Of a stretch of DNA of 64,000 nucleotides, positions 48,625 to 58,840 are shown in pieces. A model generated the notes under the pieces. The model made no database searches, was not told the DNA's origin, and saw only the letters and a program-made list of their open reading frames with translations. Source of the stretch: Pelosinus fermentans DSM 17108 (GTDB lineage: Bacteria > Bacillota > Negativicutes > DSM-13327); NCBI RefSeq assembly GCF_000271485.2, contig NZ_AKVN02000001.1:4594501-4658500 (forward strand), given 5' to 3'. Each line of letters begins with the position of its first letter. Positions within the stretch are counted from its first letter, which is position 1. Both the position numbers and the translations under genes were made by a program.

Positions 48625-51351
48625 ATGAAATCTTGGCACCAATTACCGATTGAACAAATCACTACGGATTTACGTACTGATATTCAAAACGGGCTGCTTC
48701 CTGAAGAAGTAACCCTAAGACAGAAACAATATGGCTTTAATGAACTAGCTGAAAAAGATAAAGAATCACTTTTTCGTAAATTTATCAATCAGTTTAAAGA
48801 CTTCCTAGTCCTAATTCTATTAGCAGCTAGTGTCATTTCCGTTCTTATCGGTGAAATCACTGACGCCTTTGTCATTATTGCCATTGTCATTCTAAATGCT
48901 TCCCTAGGCGTCTTTCAGGAAGCCAAAGCCGAAAAAGCATTGGAAGCGTTAAAAAGAATGTCCGCCCCCTCTTCCAAAACAATACGAGCTGGCAACCTTG
49001 TAATGATACCATCTCGTGAATTGATTCCCGGTGATGTTGTCATCTTGGAAGCAGGAGATTACATACCTGCTGACATACGTATTGTTGAAACAGCAAACTT
49101 AAAAGTGGAAGAAGCTTCTCTGACCGGTGAATCAGCTGCAGTAGAAAAAGACCATATAACTCTTGAAAAAGATGCACCTCTTGGTGACCGTCACAACATC
49201 GGTTTCATGAGTACTATCGTTACCTATGGACGAGGTAAAGGAATTGTCGTAACAACAGGTATGGAAACGGAAATCGGTAAAATCGCTGCCATGATCCAAT
49301 CCTTGGAAGAAGACAGCACGCCATTACAGAAAAAGCTTAAAGGCTTTGGCAAACTATTAGGAGGTCTGGGTCTGGCCATATGCGCTGTGGTCTTCTTAGT
49401 CGGTATTTATAATGGCTATCGAACTGGAAGTTTAGATTTTCAACTTGTACAATCCATGCTGATGATTTCCATCAGCCTTGCAGTGGCAGCGATCCCAGAA
49501 GGCTTGCCTACCGTAGTAACGATTGTACTGGCATTGGGCATGCAGCGCATGGCAAAAAAGAACGCAATCGTCAAAAAGCTCCATGCCGTGGAAACCCTGG
49601 GGAGTACAACGATCATTTGTTCCGATAAAACGGGTACATTAACCCAGAACCAAATGACAGTGGTAAAAGTCACTCTTGGTAAAAAATCCTTCGAAATCAC
49701 TGGTGAAGGCTATAAACCTGAAGGAGATTTTCTAGTAGAAGGAACCAAAACAGGCATTGATACCGAAAAGGATCTTGATCTGCTTTTGTTAGGCGCTGCA
49801 CTTTGTAACGATGCACAGCTAAAAGAACCATCGGACACCCAGAATTGGACCATTATCGGGGATCCTACGGAAGGAGCATTGCTGACAGTTGCTGCGAAAG
49901 GTGGAAAGAGCAAGGAGCAATTCAGTCTCTATACCCGGATTGCAGAAATCCCTTTTGATTCTGCCCGGAAAATGATGACGACCTTCCATAAGATGACGAA
50001 TCACCAAACCATCGCTTTCACCAAAGGAGCTCCTGATATTCTGCTGAGGAACTGCACCAATATTCTAATTGATGGCATAGCCCGCCCGATGACAGAAGAA
50101 GATTCTCAAATCATCCAAGAAGGAAACCAGAATATGAGTTCTCAAGCGCTGCGTGTGCTGGCAATCGCTTATCGTGAGTTTGATCAGGTTCCAGATAACC
50201 TCAATCCGTCTTCTATTGAACAAGAGATGACCTTTATCGGTTTATTAGGAATGATCGATCCGGCACGTCCGGAAGCAAAAGAAGCAGTGAATCTTTGCCT
50301 TTCCGCTGGAATTCGGCCCATTATGATTACAGGAGACCATCCGGGAACAGCATTGGCGATCGCCAAAGATTTAGGAATTGCCACCAACGAGCAACAGGTG
50401 CTGGCTGGTCAAGACGTAAATCGCCTTTCAAAAGAGCAATTACAAAAATCTGTAAAAGACGTAACTGTTTTTGCCAGAGTCTCTCCTGAAAATAAAATGT
50501 CGATCATCGACGCACTGCGGACAAATGGAGAAATCGTAGCCATGACTGGCGATGGCGTAAATGATGCCCCAGCCCTAAAAAAGGCTCACATTGGCATCGC
50601 CATGGGTATCACCGGCACCGATGTAACGAAAGAAGCTGCCGACATGATTGTATCCGATGACAACTTCGCCACCATCGTTACGGCAATTGAAGAAGGCAGG
50701 GTCATCTTTGCCAATATAAAAAAATTCATTTTTTTCCTCCTATCCTGCAATGCTTCCGAAGTACTGGTCATTTTCCTGGCTATGTTACTGGGCTGGCCGA
50801 TCCCCTTATTGCCGATACAGCTTCTATGGATCAATCTAGTAACGGATGCATTTCCTGCGCTTGCTTTAGGAATCGAAAAGAAAGAACCAAATATCATGGA
50901 GACACCGCCTCGTGCTCCAGATGAACCTCTGCTGAGCAAAAATATGCTCACTATGATTGCTGTACAAAGTATCGTAATGGCTGCTACCGTTCTAGCTGCC
51001 TTTCAATATGGCTTACATACCCATAATAATGATCTTGCAGTAGGTCGAACCTTCGCCTTCGTAACACTTATTTTAAGCCAAATCATTTGTGCCTATTCTG
51101 CCAGATCAGAGCATTATTCCACATTCAAGTTAGGTTTCTTCAGTAATACCTATCTCAATCTGGGTGCAGGCCTATCGTTCCTCTTACTATTGCTGTCCAT
51201 TTATGGTCCTCTCCACCTCATTTTTAAAACCATTGAACCCGGCACTACCGAATTGTTCGCATTCATTCTCTTTGCCCCCATTCCCTTTATTGCCACTGAA
51301 ATCTGCAAGTTCATTTTGAATACGAGGAAAACAAATACATCCTTTAAATGA
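48625..51351 (+). CDS. P-type cation ATPase, SERCA-like (Ca2+)
   Basis: 908 residues. The phosphorylation site 'CSDKTGTLTQNQ' (Asp ~336), 'TGES' actuator loop (~172), 'GDGVNDAPALKKAHIGIAMG' hinge and ten predicted spans. Transport residues resemble Ca2+ pumps: 'AIPEGLPTVVT' in span 4 and 'WINLVTDAFPALALG' in span 6. It would expel Ca2+ (or Mn2+) from the cytoplasm at the cost of ATP. GGGAGG lies 7 bases before the ATG. It is monocistronic and ends at two stacked hairpins. Confidence 0.93.
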   Translation: MKSWHQLPIEQITTDLRTDIQNGLLPEEVTLRQKQYGFNELAEKDKESLFRKFINQFKDFLVLILLAASVISVLIGEITDAFVIIAIVILNASLGVFQEAKAEKALEALKRMSAPSSKTIRAGNLVMIPSRELIPGDVVILEAGDYIPADIRIVETANLKVEEASLTGESAAVEKDHITLEKDAPLGDRHNIGFMSTIVTYGRGKGIVVTTGMETEIGKIAAMIQSLEEDSTPLQKKLKGFGKLLGGLGLAICAVVFLVGIYNGYRTGSLDFQLVQSMLMISISLAVAAIPEGLPTVVTIVLALGMQRMAKKNAIVKKLHAVETLGSTTIICSDKTGTLTQNQMTVVKVTLGKKSFEITGEGYKPEGDFLVEGTKTGIDTEKDLDLLLLGAALCNDAQLKEPSDTQNWTIIGDPTEGALLTVAAKGGKSKEQFSLYTRIAEIPFDSARKMMTTFHKMTNHQTIAFTKGAPDILLRNCTNILIDGIARPMTEEDSQIIQEGNQNMSSQALRVLAIAYREFDQVPDNLNPSSIEQEMTFIGLLGMIDPARPEAKEAVNLCLSAGIRPIMITGDHPGTALAIAKDLGIATNEQQVLAGQDVNRLSKEQLQKSVKDVTVFARVSPENKMSIIDALRTNGEIVAMTGDGVNDAPALKKAHIGIAMGITGTDVTKEAADMIVSDDNFATIVTAIEEGRVIFANIKKFIFFLLSCNASEVLVIFLAMLLGWPIPLLPIQLLWINLVTDAFPALALGIEKKEPNIMETPPRAPDEPLLSKNMLTMIAVQSIVMAATVLAAFQYGLHTHNNDLAVGRTFAFVTLILSQIICAYSARSEHYSTFKLGFFSNTYLNLGAGLSFLLLLLSIYGPLHLIFKTIEPGTTELFAFILFAPIPFIATEICKFILNTRKTNTSFK

Positions 51352-51363
51352 TTAAAAACATTT

Positions 51364-51413
51364 TGAAACGCGAAGATGCGAAGAATATAAGTTCTTCACA
51401 TCTTCGCGTTTCA
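51364..51413. repeat. GAAGACGCGAAG-type palindrome, copy d (short form)
   Basis: TGAAACGCGAAGATG (51364-51378) pairs perfectly with 51399-51413. T7 follows a few bases on. It lies directly after the ATPase stop and can end its transcription. Confidence 0.85.
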
Positions 51414-51425
51414 GCGTTTTTTTTA

Positions 51426-51466
51426 ATGGTCTGAGCTTTTTTATCATATATAAAAGCTCAGACCAT
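51426..51466. terminator. Second hairpin between converging genes
   Basis: ATGGTCTGAGCTTTT (51426-51440) pairs perfectly with AAAAGCTCAGACCAT (51452-51466). It probably ends the polyamine operon on the minus strand. Confidence 0.85.
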
Positions 51467-51478
51467 CATTTTAATTCA

Positions 51479-52738
51479 TCAAACTGACTCTAATGATTCA
51501 ATTACCGGCGGCGTAAAAGGTACTGGAGCTTCATTCACTTCAGTAGGCAAGCCCATTGTATCCAGAAGATCAATAAACGGCCTTGCCTCTAGTTCTTCAA
51601 CATTTACCATATGTTTTACATCCCACTCGCCCCGGGCAACCAATATCGCTGCCGCCGCTACCGGTACCCCTGCTGTATAGCTGATCGCCTGGGATTCTAC
51701 TTCTTGGTAACACTCAGCATGATCACAAATATTATAAATAAAAATTGCTCGTGGTTCATTGTTCTTGGTTCCGCTGATGTAATTGCCAATGCAGGTTTTG
51801 CCAGTATAACCAGGAGCTAATGAAGATGGATCTGGCAGCAGAGCTTTTAATATTTTAAGAGGTGCAATTTCCACACCTTCTGTTATTTTCACTGGTTTTT
51901 CCGAAGTAAGACCAATGTTGGTCAAAACGGAAAATACATTAAGGTAATGATCACCAAAACCCATCCAAAAACGAATGGAATTTGCGTCAATATTCTTAGA
52001 TAGAGAATGCAGCTCATCATGTCCTGTCAAGTATACGGGACATGATCCCACCACAGGAAAATCATAATCTACACGTATAGAGTGAACTTTCTGCAGCACC
52101 CATTTACGATCTATCCAAGTCCATACCTTTTTAAATTCCCGGAAATTAATCTCTGGGTCAAAATTAGTGGCAAAATACTTGCCATGACTGCCAGCATTAA
52201 CATCCAAGATATCAATCGTATCAATGGTATCAAAATATTCCTTTTGCGCTAATGCACACCAGGCATTTACTACACCAGGATCAAAACCAATACCTAGTAT
52301 TGCCGTAATCCCTTTTTCAGCGCAGCGTTCTTTGCGTTTCCACTCATGGTTCGCATACCAAGGCGGATTTTCGCAAACCTTATCCGGTTCTTCATGAATC
52401 GCGGTGTCCATATACACAACACCAGCTTCAATACATGCCTCTAGAACGGACATATTAATATAGGATTGACCTACATTAATAACAATTTCTGATTTGGTCT
52501 CTTTGATTAACTCCACCAAAGATGGAATATTTAAAGCATCTACTTCACGGGAATACAGTTTTTTCGTTGAATCCTTTAAGTGACCTTTGCGCAGTACACT
52601 TTCGATAATTGCCTCACACTTTTGCTGGGTCCGAGAAGCTATGCAAATATCCCCTAAGACATCGTTGTTCATCGCGCACTTATGAGCAACTACATGAGCC
52701 ACTCCCCCAGCACCTACAATTAAAACATTTTTTTTCAT
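51479..52738 (-). CDS. Carboxynorspermidine/carboxyspermidine dehydrogenase
   Basis: 419 residues of the saccharopine dehydrogenase-like family. The NADPH motif 'VLIVGAGGVAHVVAHKC' is at residues ~5-21, and 'VINVGQSYINMSVLEACI' and 'GIGFDPGVVNAW' are typical of this branch. It joins a diamine to aspartate semialdehyde by reductive condensation, giving a carboxylated triamine that NspC decarboxylates. GGGAGG precedes the ATG. It follows nspC by 30 bases, which supports the polyamine role rather than lysine metabolism. Confidence 0.92.
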   Translation of the reverse strand: MKKNVLIVGAGGVAHVVAHKCAMNNDVLGDICIASRTQQKCEAIIESVLRKGHLKDSTKKLYSREVDALNIPSLVELIKETKSEIVINVGQSYINMSVLEACIEAGVVYMDTAIHEEPDKVCENPPWYANHEWKRKERCAEKGITAILGIGFDPGVVNAWCALAQKEYFDTIDTIDILDVNAGSHGKYFATNFDPEINFREFKKVWTWIDRKWVLQKVHSIRVDYDFPVVGSCPVYLTGHDELHSLSKNIDANSIRFWMGFGDHYLNVFSVLTNIGLTSEKPVKITEGVEIAPLKILKALLPDPSSLAPGYTGKTCIGNYISGTKNNEPRAIFIYNICDHAECYQEVESQAISYTAGVPVAAAAILVARGEWDVKHMVNVEELEARPFIDLLDTMGLPTEVNEAPVPFTPPVIESLESV

Positions 52739-52768
52739 TTTTTCCTCCCTTACTTGTAATACAATTTT

Positions 52769-53872
52769 TTATGATAAACTATTTAAGAAATCTGCATAAC
52801 TAAATCTGCGGATCACTTCTACAGTATCATCCAACCTTCGCACAGCAATCGCCGGCATCTGCAACCCATTAAACCAATTTTTCTTTACCATCGTATAGCC
52901 GGCCGCGTCCGCAAACCGAATTTCACTGCCAATTTGCAGTTTATCTTGGAAATGGTAGGTGCCAAAAACATCTCCTGCTAAGCAAGATCGGCCTGCAACC
53001 ATATATTGATATTTTCCGCTTTCACTCTCATCTATTTTAGCAGACAGTCTATATATTAATAAGTCCAACATATGACCTTCTACAGAAGCATCTACAATGG
53101 CAATGTCCATTTCATTATGAACCAAGTCAACTACGCTGGTAACCAGCTCTGCACAGCCAGTAATTGCACTTTCACCTGGTTCTAAATAGATCTGAACATC
53201 AAATTCTTTAGCAAAATCAGCTAATTTTTTGCTGAAGGTTTCGATTGGATACCCTTCTTTGGTGAAATATAATCCGCCGCCAAGACTTACCCATTGTAAT
53301 TGTTTCAGCATATCTCCATAGTATTCACCAATAAAGTCAAGCTGCTTTGAAAAAGTTTCCACATCATCATTTTCACAATTATAATGAAACATTAAACCGC
53401 TAAGGCGATGAAGCTGCTGTGCCAATACCTGCCTGTCAACCACTCCCAGTCTGGAATGCTTACGGGCTGGATCGGCTAAATCAAAATGGGAATGGCTAAT
53501 TCCCGGATTGACGCGCAAACCCAGTTTAGCTGATTTGACCACATCGTAATATCGGTCCAGCTGGGAAACAGAATTAAATATAATTTTATCAGCAAATTTA
53601 GTTACGGCCAGGATATCTTCCTGGGAATAGCCTACACAATACGCATGAGTCTCCTTACCGAATTTTTCATGTCCTAAGCGTGCTTCATACAAAGAACTGG
53701 AAGTGGTTCCATCCATATATTGCTGCATCAAATCAAATACACTCCAGGTGGAAAAGCATTTTAGGGCCAATACTGACTTGGCTCCGGAAAGCTGACGCAC
53801 CTGCTGAATGATCTGTAAGTTCCGCAGCAGTTTTTTTTCATCAATCAGGTAGTAAGGCGTGGCAATTGTCAT
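52769..53872 (-). CDS. nspC: Carboxynorspermidine decarboxylase
   Basis: 367 residues, a fold-type III PLP decarboxylase. The PLP lysine is in 'VLALKCFSTW' (~41), 'VNPGISHS' (~165) follows and 'GRSCLAGDVFG' (~294) carries the partner Cys. It yields spermidine or norspermidine. GGAG lies 9 bases before the ATG. It leads a two-gene operon with the dehydrogenase. A good promoter overlapped by an inverted repeat is seen at 54001-54050. Confidence 0.93.
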   Translation of the reverse strand: MTIATPYYLIDEKKLLRNLQIIQQVRQLSGAKSVLALKCFSTWSVFDLMQQYMDGTTSSSLYEARLGHEKFGKETHAYCVGYSQEDILAVTKFADKIIFNSVSQLDRYYDVVKSAKLGLRVNPGISHSHFDLADPARKHSRLGVVDRQVLAQQLHRLSGLMFHYNCENDDVETFSKQLDFIGEYYGDMLKQLQWVSLGGGLYFTKEGYPIETFSKKLADFAKEFDVQIYLEPGESAITGCAELVTSVVDLVHNEMDIAIVDASVEGHMLDLLIYRLSAKIDESESGKYQYMVAGRSCLAGDVFGTYHFQDKLQIGSEIRFADAAGYTMVKKNWFNGLQMPAIAVRRLDDTVEVIRRFSYADFLNSLS

Positions 53873-54000
53873 TTTTAAAAACTCCTGTTTATCATTAATA
53901 TTTTAAAATGAGCTACTCAGGCTCAAAATGATTTTCTATGTAAAAGTACATTGATTTAAAATACTTGCTTTTTGCATCTTCAAATTTTTCTACGACACTA

Positions 54001-54029
54001 ATAATAGCAAAATCGAGCGCATTTGTCGA
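54001..54029 (-). promoter_or_regulatory. Predicted promoter of the nspC operon
   Basis: On the minus strand TCGACA (complement of 54024-54029), a 17-base gap and TATTAT (complement of 54001-54006). Confidence 0.6.
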
Positions 54030-54050
54030 TTATTCTTTAAAAATAATCGA
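54026..54050. promoter_or_regulatory. Candidate operator at the nspC promoter
   Basis: TCGATTATT and AATAATCGA form a perfect 9-base inverted repeat with a 7-base centre that overlaps the -35 element. A regulator bound there would repress. Confidence 0.5.
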
Positions 54051-54119
54051 ATTTTATATTTAAAAGTCGTTTGTCGCCGAAATGGTGTGATTTACTAGTT
54101 ATCATTACTACTATTCTTC

Positions 54120-54536
54120 CTACTGGCAAAGCTCACGATTGTTGATAATCTTTTTGGTAAGTCCGATAAATTGCTCTTTCTCCTGTGGCTCCAATGTTGA
54201 TAACAGCGAACAAAAAAACAATTGGTCTTCTTCTATATGCTGTTTTCCAAGGTCTCTTCCACTGGAAGTGCAATTTAAATATACAGCCTTTCGATCCTTT
54301 TCCGTCCGTTCCCGTTTGACAAGCCCTTTGTTCTCCAGTCGGCTTATAATTCCCGTTAACGTAGAGGGTTTAATAGAGTAATGCTCGGCAAAATCATTGA
54401 ACCGCCAAGGATTATCTGTACGTATCTGCTGCAGCACATATAATTCTTTGCCCGAGAGTCCTGTTCTCTCAAACTCCCTTATTTCCTTTTCCTTAAATAT
54501 ATGAATTAGTTTATGAAGTATCTGAAACTCCTTCAC
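54120..54536 (-). CDS. MarR-family transcriptional regulator
   Basis: 138 residues. A winged helix lies in the middle ('NDFAEHYSIKPSTLTGIISR', wing 'RTEKDRKAVYLNCTS'), with dimer helices at both ends. The start is GTG 54536, with GGAGG 7 bases upstream. Two palindromes in its own promoter suggest autoregulation. It is not in an operon with a pump or enzyme, so its targets are unknown. Confidence 0.88.
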   Translation of the reverse strand: MKEFQILHKLIHIFKEKEIREFERTGLSGKELYVLQQIRTDNPWRFNDFAEHYSIKPSTLTGIISRLENKGLVKRERTEKDRKAVYLNCTSSGRDLGKQHIEEDQLFFCSLLSTLEPQEKEQFIGLTKKIINNRELCQ

Positions 54537-54583
54537 CCAACAACCTCCCTCTTTTAATACTTCATGCGTATAATACGTTTTGA

Positions 54584-54620
54584 GTATAACAATCGTATAC
54601 TAAAGTATCCTTTACGTCAA
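54584..54620 (-). promoter_or_regulatory. marR promoter with embedded palindrome
   Basis: On the minus strand TTGACG (complement of 54615-54620), a 17-base gap and TACGAT (complement of 54592-54597). The -10 lies inside GTATAACAATCGTATAC (54584-54600), an inverted repeat. A second palindrome, CGTATAATACG, is at 54567-54577. Both are likely MarR sites. Confidence 0.6.
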
Positions 54621-54653
54621 GTACTGCAGAATTCATTGTGATGCTATAAGAAA

Positions 54654-54688
54654 AAAGTTCACGCTGGCACTGCACTAGCGTGAACTTT
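54654..54688 (-). terminator. Terminator downstream of mtlA
   Basis: AAAGTTCACGCT (54654-54665) pairs perfectly with AGCGTGAACTTT (54677-54688) and is flanked by A- and T-rich runs. Confidence 0.85.
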
Positions 54689-54751
54689 CTTTTTATGTTA
54701 CATAGTCAGGAACGATGTAAGTCTCGTGAATTCAAGTGAGGAAGAATTAGC

Positions 54752-56158
54752 TTACGACAAACGTTTTACTAACTGATCATATTCCGGACTGTTTAAAAAG
54801 TTTTCAATCGAAATGTGTTCTGCCGCCGGCAGTTTCGTTTTTGCACGTTCGGTTAACGTTCTTTGGGTAATAACAATATCAGCATCGCTAGGAAGTTCAT
54901 TGACTGCCGTATTGATAACAGTAATGTCTATGCCCGCTTCTTTAAACTTCTTACGAAGAATTGTAGCTCCCATAGCGCTAGACCCCATGCCTGCATCACA
55001 AGCAAATACCACTTTATTTACTTTTTGGGAAACAGTTTGGGTAACTTCTACTTTATTGCCTTTGAGTTCTTGCACTTTTGCAGTGGCTTGCACTAATTCG
55101 TCTTCATCTGCCACCTGATTGCTCATTTTAAGAATTGCAGAGGCAATGAAAAATGCTACGGCTGTTGCAACGGCAACACCTGCTAATACAGCTAAGAGAC
55201 CGCCTTTAGGTGACATTGCAATCAATGCGAAAATACTGCCAGGAGCAGGAACAGCAACCAAACCGGCACCTAAAGCTTGGAAAGTCAGAGTACCGGAGAC
55301 ACCGCCACCGATAACAGCTAATAGTAAACGAGGGTTCATTAGGATATAAGGGAAGTAAATTTCATGAATACCGCCAAGGAAATGAATGATCATGGCACCC
55401 GGTGCAGATTGTCTGATGGTTCCTTTGCCTGCAAACCAATATGCCAGCAATATGCCGAGACCAGGCCCTGGATTTGGTTCCAATAGGAAGATAACAGATT
55501 GTCCTGCTTTTGCTGCCTGTTCCATTCCAATAGGGCTTAAAATTCCGTGATTCAAAGCATTATTCAGGAAAAGAATTTTAGCAGGTTCAATGAATACATT
55601 TGCTAAAGGTAATAATCCAGCATTTACTACAACTGCTAAACCAGCTGACAATGCTGCCGTAATTCCTAACATGATAGGGCTGACACCAACAAAGGCCAAA
55701 ATTGCTACAGCACCAGCAACAATACCAGCTGAAAAGTTATTGATTAACATTTCAAAACCAGCAGGAATGTTGCCTTCAAATGCCTCATCGACCTTTTTAA
55801 TAGCCCAGCCGCCGATAGGACCCATTAACATTGCACCCAAAAACATAGGCTGGGTCGAACCAACAATAATCCCCATAGTGGCAACGGCACCAACCACTCC
55901 GCCTCTGGCATCGTAAACCATTTTGCCTCCGGTATAACCAATCAGCAAAGGCAGCAGATATACAATCATAGGTCCGACTAATTTTGATAAGTTTTCATTT
56001 GGCAGCCATCCCGTTGGAATAAATAAAGCGGTAATAAATCCCCATGCGATAAAAGCTCCGATATTGGGCATTACCATTCCACTAAGAAACCTTCCGAACT
56101 TTTGAATCGTCGCGCGTGTCCCTAAACCATCTTTTTGCTTCGCTACAACTTTCTCCAC
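54752..56158 (-). CDS. mtlA: PTS mannitol transporter, EIICB
   Basis: 468 residues. The EIIC part (~1-345) has about eight spans with 'GGVVGAVATMGIIVG' and 'GGIHEIYFPYILMNP', the conserved GIHE motif. The EIIB part (~375-468) has its phospho-Cys in 'VVFACDAGMGSSAMG'. It imports mannitol as mannitol 1-phosphate. The start is GTG 56158, with GGAGG 8 bases upstream; the longer frame from 56239 adds a tail without a ribosome site. There is no EIIA domain, and no mtlF, mtlD or mtlR beside it, so those must be elsewhere. Confidence 0.93.
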   Translation of the reverse strand: MEKVVAKQKDGLGTRATIQKFGRFLSGMVMPNIGAFIAWGFITALFIPTGWLPNENLSKLVGPMIVYLLPLLIGYTGGKMVYDARGGVVGAVATMGIIVGSTQPMFLGAMLMGPIGGWAIKKVDEAFEGNIPAGFEMLINNFSAGIVAGAVAILAFVGVSPIMLGITAALSAGLAVVVNAGLLPLANVFIEPAKILFLNNALNHGILSPIGMEQAAKAGQSVIFLLEPNPGPGLGILLAYWFAGKGTIRQSAPGAMIIHFLGGIHEIYFPYILMNPRLLLAVIGGGVSGTLTFQALGAGLVAVPAPGSIFALIAMSPKGGLLAVLAGVAVATAVAFFIASAILKMSNQVADEDELVQATAKVQELKGNKVEVTQTVSQKVNKVVFACDAGMGSSAMGATILRKKFKEAGIDITVINTAVNELPSDADIVITQRTLTERAKTKLPAAEHISIENFLNSPEYDQLVKRLS

Positions 56159-56362
56159 TTGGCGTTCCTCCTTTAAAATGTAAATATAATGTTCTATTTG
56201 CATCATATAATACTTATATATGCTTTTCAAGAAAATCAAAATTCGATTTCGTCATAGGACTTGTTGACATTTTTATAATATTCTCATTTTAGTAAATAAA
56301 GTAAGGGCATTCCAAATCCTTCTTTCCTAATAAAAAGGGGTTCCTTTAAAAACAAGACCTTG

Positions 56363-56445
56363 AACCGCGAAGACGCGAAGATTAGGAAGAACACGAAGTA
56401 AACATACTCGACCTATTAACTTCGCCTCTTCGCGCCTTCGCGGTT
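56363..56445. repeat. GAAGACGCGAAG-type palindrome, copy e
   Basis: AACCGCGAAGACGCGAAGA (56363-56381) pairs with 56427-56445 with one mismatch. It lies in the spacer upstream of mtlA and downstream of the chemoreceptor gene. Confidence 0.85.
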
Positions 56446-56492
56446 GGCGTATTTTTACTCCAAAGCTCTTATAAATTCTACTATAAAACAAA

Positions 56493-56535
56493 GACTGCCT
56501 CTATACGATTTTAAGAATATCGTATAGAGGCAGTC
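56493..56535 (-). terminator. Terminator downstream of the chemoreceptor gene
   Basis: A 17-bp perfect inverted repeat (56493-56509 and 56519-56535) with a short loop and A/T-rich flanks. It lies about 105 bases after the stop at 56642. Confidence 0.8.
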
Positions 56536-56641
56536 CTTTTGTTAGTTTTTCCTATTCTTCAATTGGGACTAGTGATGCCTGGAAATGACGAAGAATGGGC
56601 GGTTCACATGTAATTTTGTTAATTCCTACTATGCTTTCACA

Positions 56642-58606
56642 CTAAATCTGGAAATTACTAACTGCTGCTTGTAACTCCTGAGCCATTTGGGCAAGCTTTT
56701 GACTCGAAGCTGCGATTTCTTCCATAGAAGCAGCCTGTTCTTCTGTTGCAGCAGAAACGTTCTGTACCTCTCCTGCCGCAGCCTTCGTCAATTGATCAAC
56801 CTGCTGTACTGAAAGTACAACGTGTTGACTGTCACTTGCTAAATGCCCGATAACGGCTGATATCTCCCCAACCTGAACGGACAGGTTTGTTACCATCCCA
56901 ATGATCTCTTGGAAGCTGTCGCCCGCTTCATTTACAACTCCGGCACCAGCCTTAACCTTCGTCGTACCTTCTTGCATCGCGATTACAGCTTTGTCTGTCT
57001 CACTTTGAATTTCGCCAATCAGATGAGCAATTTGTTTTGCCGCCTCCTGGGATTGTTCCGCTAATTTGCGGACCTCTTCAGCAACGACTGCAAAACCACG
57101 CCCCTGCTCACCTGCTCTCGCCGCTTCGATCGCAGCATTTAGAGCTAAAAGATTCGTTTGACCTGCAATTCCAGAAATCGTATCAACAATTTGTCCTATT
57201 TCTTTTGACCTTTCACCCAGCTGCGCAACAGCCATAGCCGACGTGCTAACCGTATGCTCAATATCCAGCATTTGTTTTACAGCGCCTTGTACTGACCTGC
57301 CGCCTTCCTGGGCTGTATCGACGGCTTTAAGAGACTGCTCCGATACCCCATTAGCATTCTTTGCTGCCTGCTGAATATTCTTCGACATTTGTTCTATTAC
57401 AGTGGTTACCTCACTCAGTACATGATATTGCTGATCCGTTCCTTCTGCCACCTCCGTTATGGATGAAGCAACTTGATTTGCAGCTATAGCCGACTGCTCA
57501 GCACTAGACGTCAGTTCTTCCGATGCTGCGGCCAGCTGATGAGCATTGCCCTGCACCTGACCGACTAGTTTTTTCAAATTAGTTACCATTGCAGCAAAAG
57601 CGGCAGCTAACAAACCGATTTCATCTTTTGAAGATATCTCGATTTTCTGGGTAAGATCACCCTGGGCAATCTGGCTCGCCAGCTTCTGCATCTTTAAGAT
57701 TGGTTCCGAAAAACTTTTGGCAATAAAAAAGGCTAATACTCCCACTAACACCAGTACCACCAGCGTTACCAATCCCATCATAACTAATAAAGAATGGGTT
57801 TTCTCTGTGATAACAGTATAAGGTACCTCCAAACATATCAGCCAGCCTGTTCTATCATCATACGTATAAGTAACTAATTTTTTACCTGCCGCTTTATCCT
57901 CAATAGCTGCAAATCCGCTTTTCTTCTCAGATAAACCTTGTTTTATAAAACCGACTTCACTCATATCAACGCGATCTTTGACCAAATTTTGATCTGGATG
58001 AGCCAATACTTTACCTTCACCATCAATTACATATGCAACCGTATTATCATTAGACAATTTCGTCACAAATTCACTTATTTTCGTGAGAGTAATTGACCCC
58101 TGCATGATTCCGATTACCCCGCCTGCTGCATCTGCATCACGAACAGGAGTTACAAGGTTAATCACAAAACGATTCGAGTTTTTGCTAAAGACCACTCCTG
58201 ATATTACCTCATCCTGTCCTTTGAGTGCCAACTGATAAAAAGGACGCTCCCAAATGTTAGCAACCGGGATATTATCACCACGTACAACCTGATTCCCTTT
58301 TACATCATCAAGAGCAAATGAGTTTTCAGGATACACCTTCTGAACCTGAAGCAGGAATGTTTTAATCTTGGGTACATCAAAGGCCTTTACTGTAGGATTG
58401 GCAGCAATTGTTTTAAGCGCAATAAAAGATTTATCAAGATATCCATTAATTTGCAGATTCACTTCAATTGCGAGTTCCCTGCATTGATTAATTGTTTCTT
58501 TTTCTAATTCCGCACTTAAATACCGTACTGAAATAACCGACAATAGTATGAGCGGTATAAAACTGATTAATATCATAATGATCAATAATTTCTTTTTAAC
58601 ACTCAT
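56642..58606 (-). CDS. Methyl-accepting chemotaxis protein with Cache sensor
   Basis: 654 residues. An N-terminal span (~8-28) is followed by a periplasmic double-Cache domain (~30-275), a second span (~278-300), HAMP (~301-355) and a long helical signalling domain whose tip is '[20 protein letters not shown]' (~490-510). It would relay an external ligand to CheA/CheW. ATG 58606 is chosen for GGAGG about 10 bases before; TTG 58627 overlaps that site. The ligand is unknown. No other chemotaxis gene is near. Confidence 0.93.
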   Translation of the reverse strand: MSVKKKLLIIMILISFIPLILLSVISVRYLSAELEKETINQCRELAIEVNLQINGYLDKSFIALKTIAANPTVKAFDVPKIKTFLLQVQKVYPENSFALDDVKGNQVVRGDNIPVANIWERPFYQLALKGQDEVISGVVFSKNSNRFVINLVTPVRDADAAGGVIGIMQGSITLTKISEFVTKLSNDNTVAYVIDGEGKVLAHPDQNLVKDRVDMSEVGFIKQGLSEKKSGFAAIEDKAAGKKLVTYTYDDRTGWLICLEVPYTVITEKTHSLLVMMGLVTLVVLVLVGVLAFFIAKSFSEPILKMQKLASQIAQGDLTQKIEISSKDEIGLLAAAFAAMVTNLKKLVGQVQGNAHQLAAASEELTSSAEQSAIAANQVASSITEVAEGTDQQYHVLSEVTTVIEQMSKNIQQAAKNANGVSEQSLKAVDTAQEGGRSVQGAVKQMLDIEHTVSTSAMAVAQLGERSKEIGQIVDTISGIAGQTNLLALNAAIEAARAGEQGRGFAVVAEEVRKLAEQSQEAAKQIAHLIGEIQSETDKAVIAMQEGTTKVKAGAGVVNEAGDSFQEIIGMVTNLSVQVGEISAVIGHLASDSQHVVLSVQQVDQLTKAAAGEVQNVSAATEEQAASMEEIAASSQKLAQMAQELQAAVSNFQI

Positions 58607-58736
58607 TTTAGTGATTCCTCCTATCAAATATGATAGATAGCAAATCGACTCAAGGTTATTTAAATATCCTTTATCCAGCAGTATTGTTCAATCACTTCAA
58701 TCGTTAAGATGCTGCATACCCTATAATAAATGAAAT

Positions 58737-58763
58737 GCATCAGGTGGTGATTCCACCTGATGC
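58737..58763. terminator. Hairpin downstream of the ACS-family MFS gene
   Basis: GCATCAGGTGG (58737-58747) pairs perfectly with CCACCTGATGC (58753-58763). No T-run follows on either strand, so it may be an inefficient terminator or an mRNA 3'-end stabiliser of the catabolic cluster. Confidence 0.55.
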
Positions 58764-58840
58764 ACAGGCTAAGTCTGCAAGATACGTCAAAGCATTTGCT
58801 ATCTTACTCTACATGCAGTTTCCCTTACGTGTTATCTATA

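Noticed and set aside
48425-48628. 67-residue frame before the Ca2+-type ATPase
   Set aside because: No ribosome site, odd composition, and it overlaps the strong ribosome site and start of the ATPase.
25291-56445. The GAAGACGCGAAG palindromes as a CRISPR array
   Set aside because: The copies are tens of kilobases apart, palindromic, and without regular spacers or cas genes.
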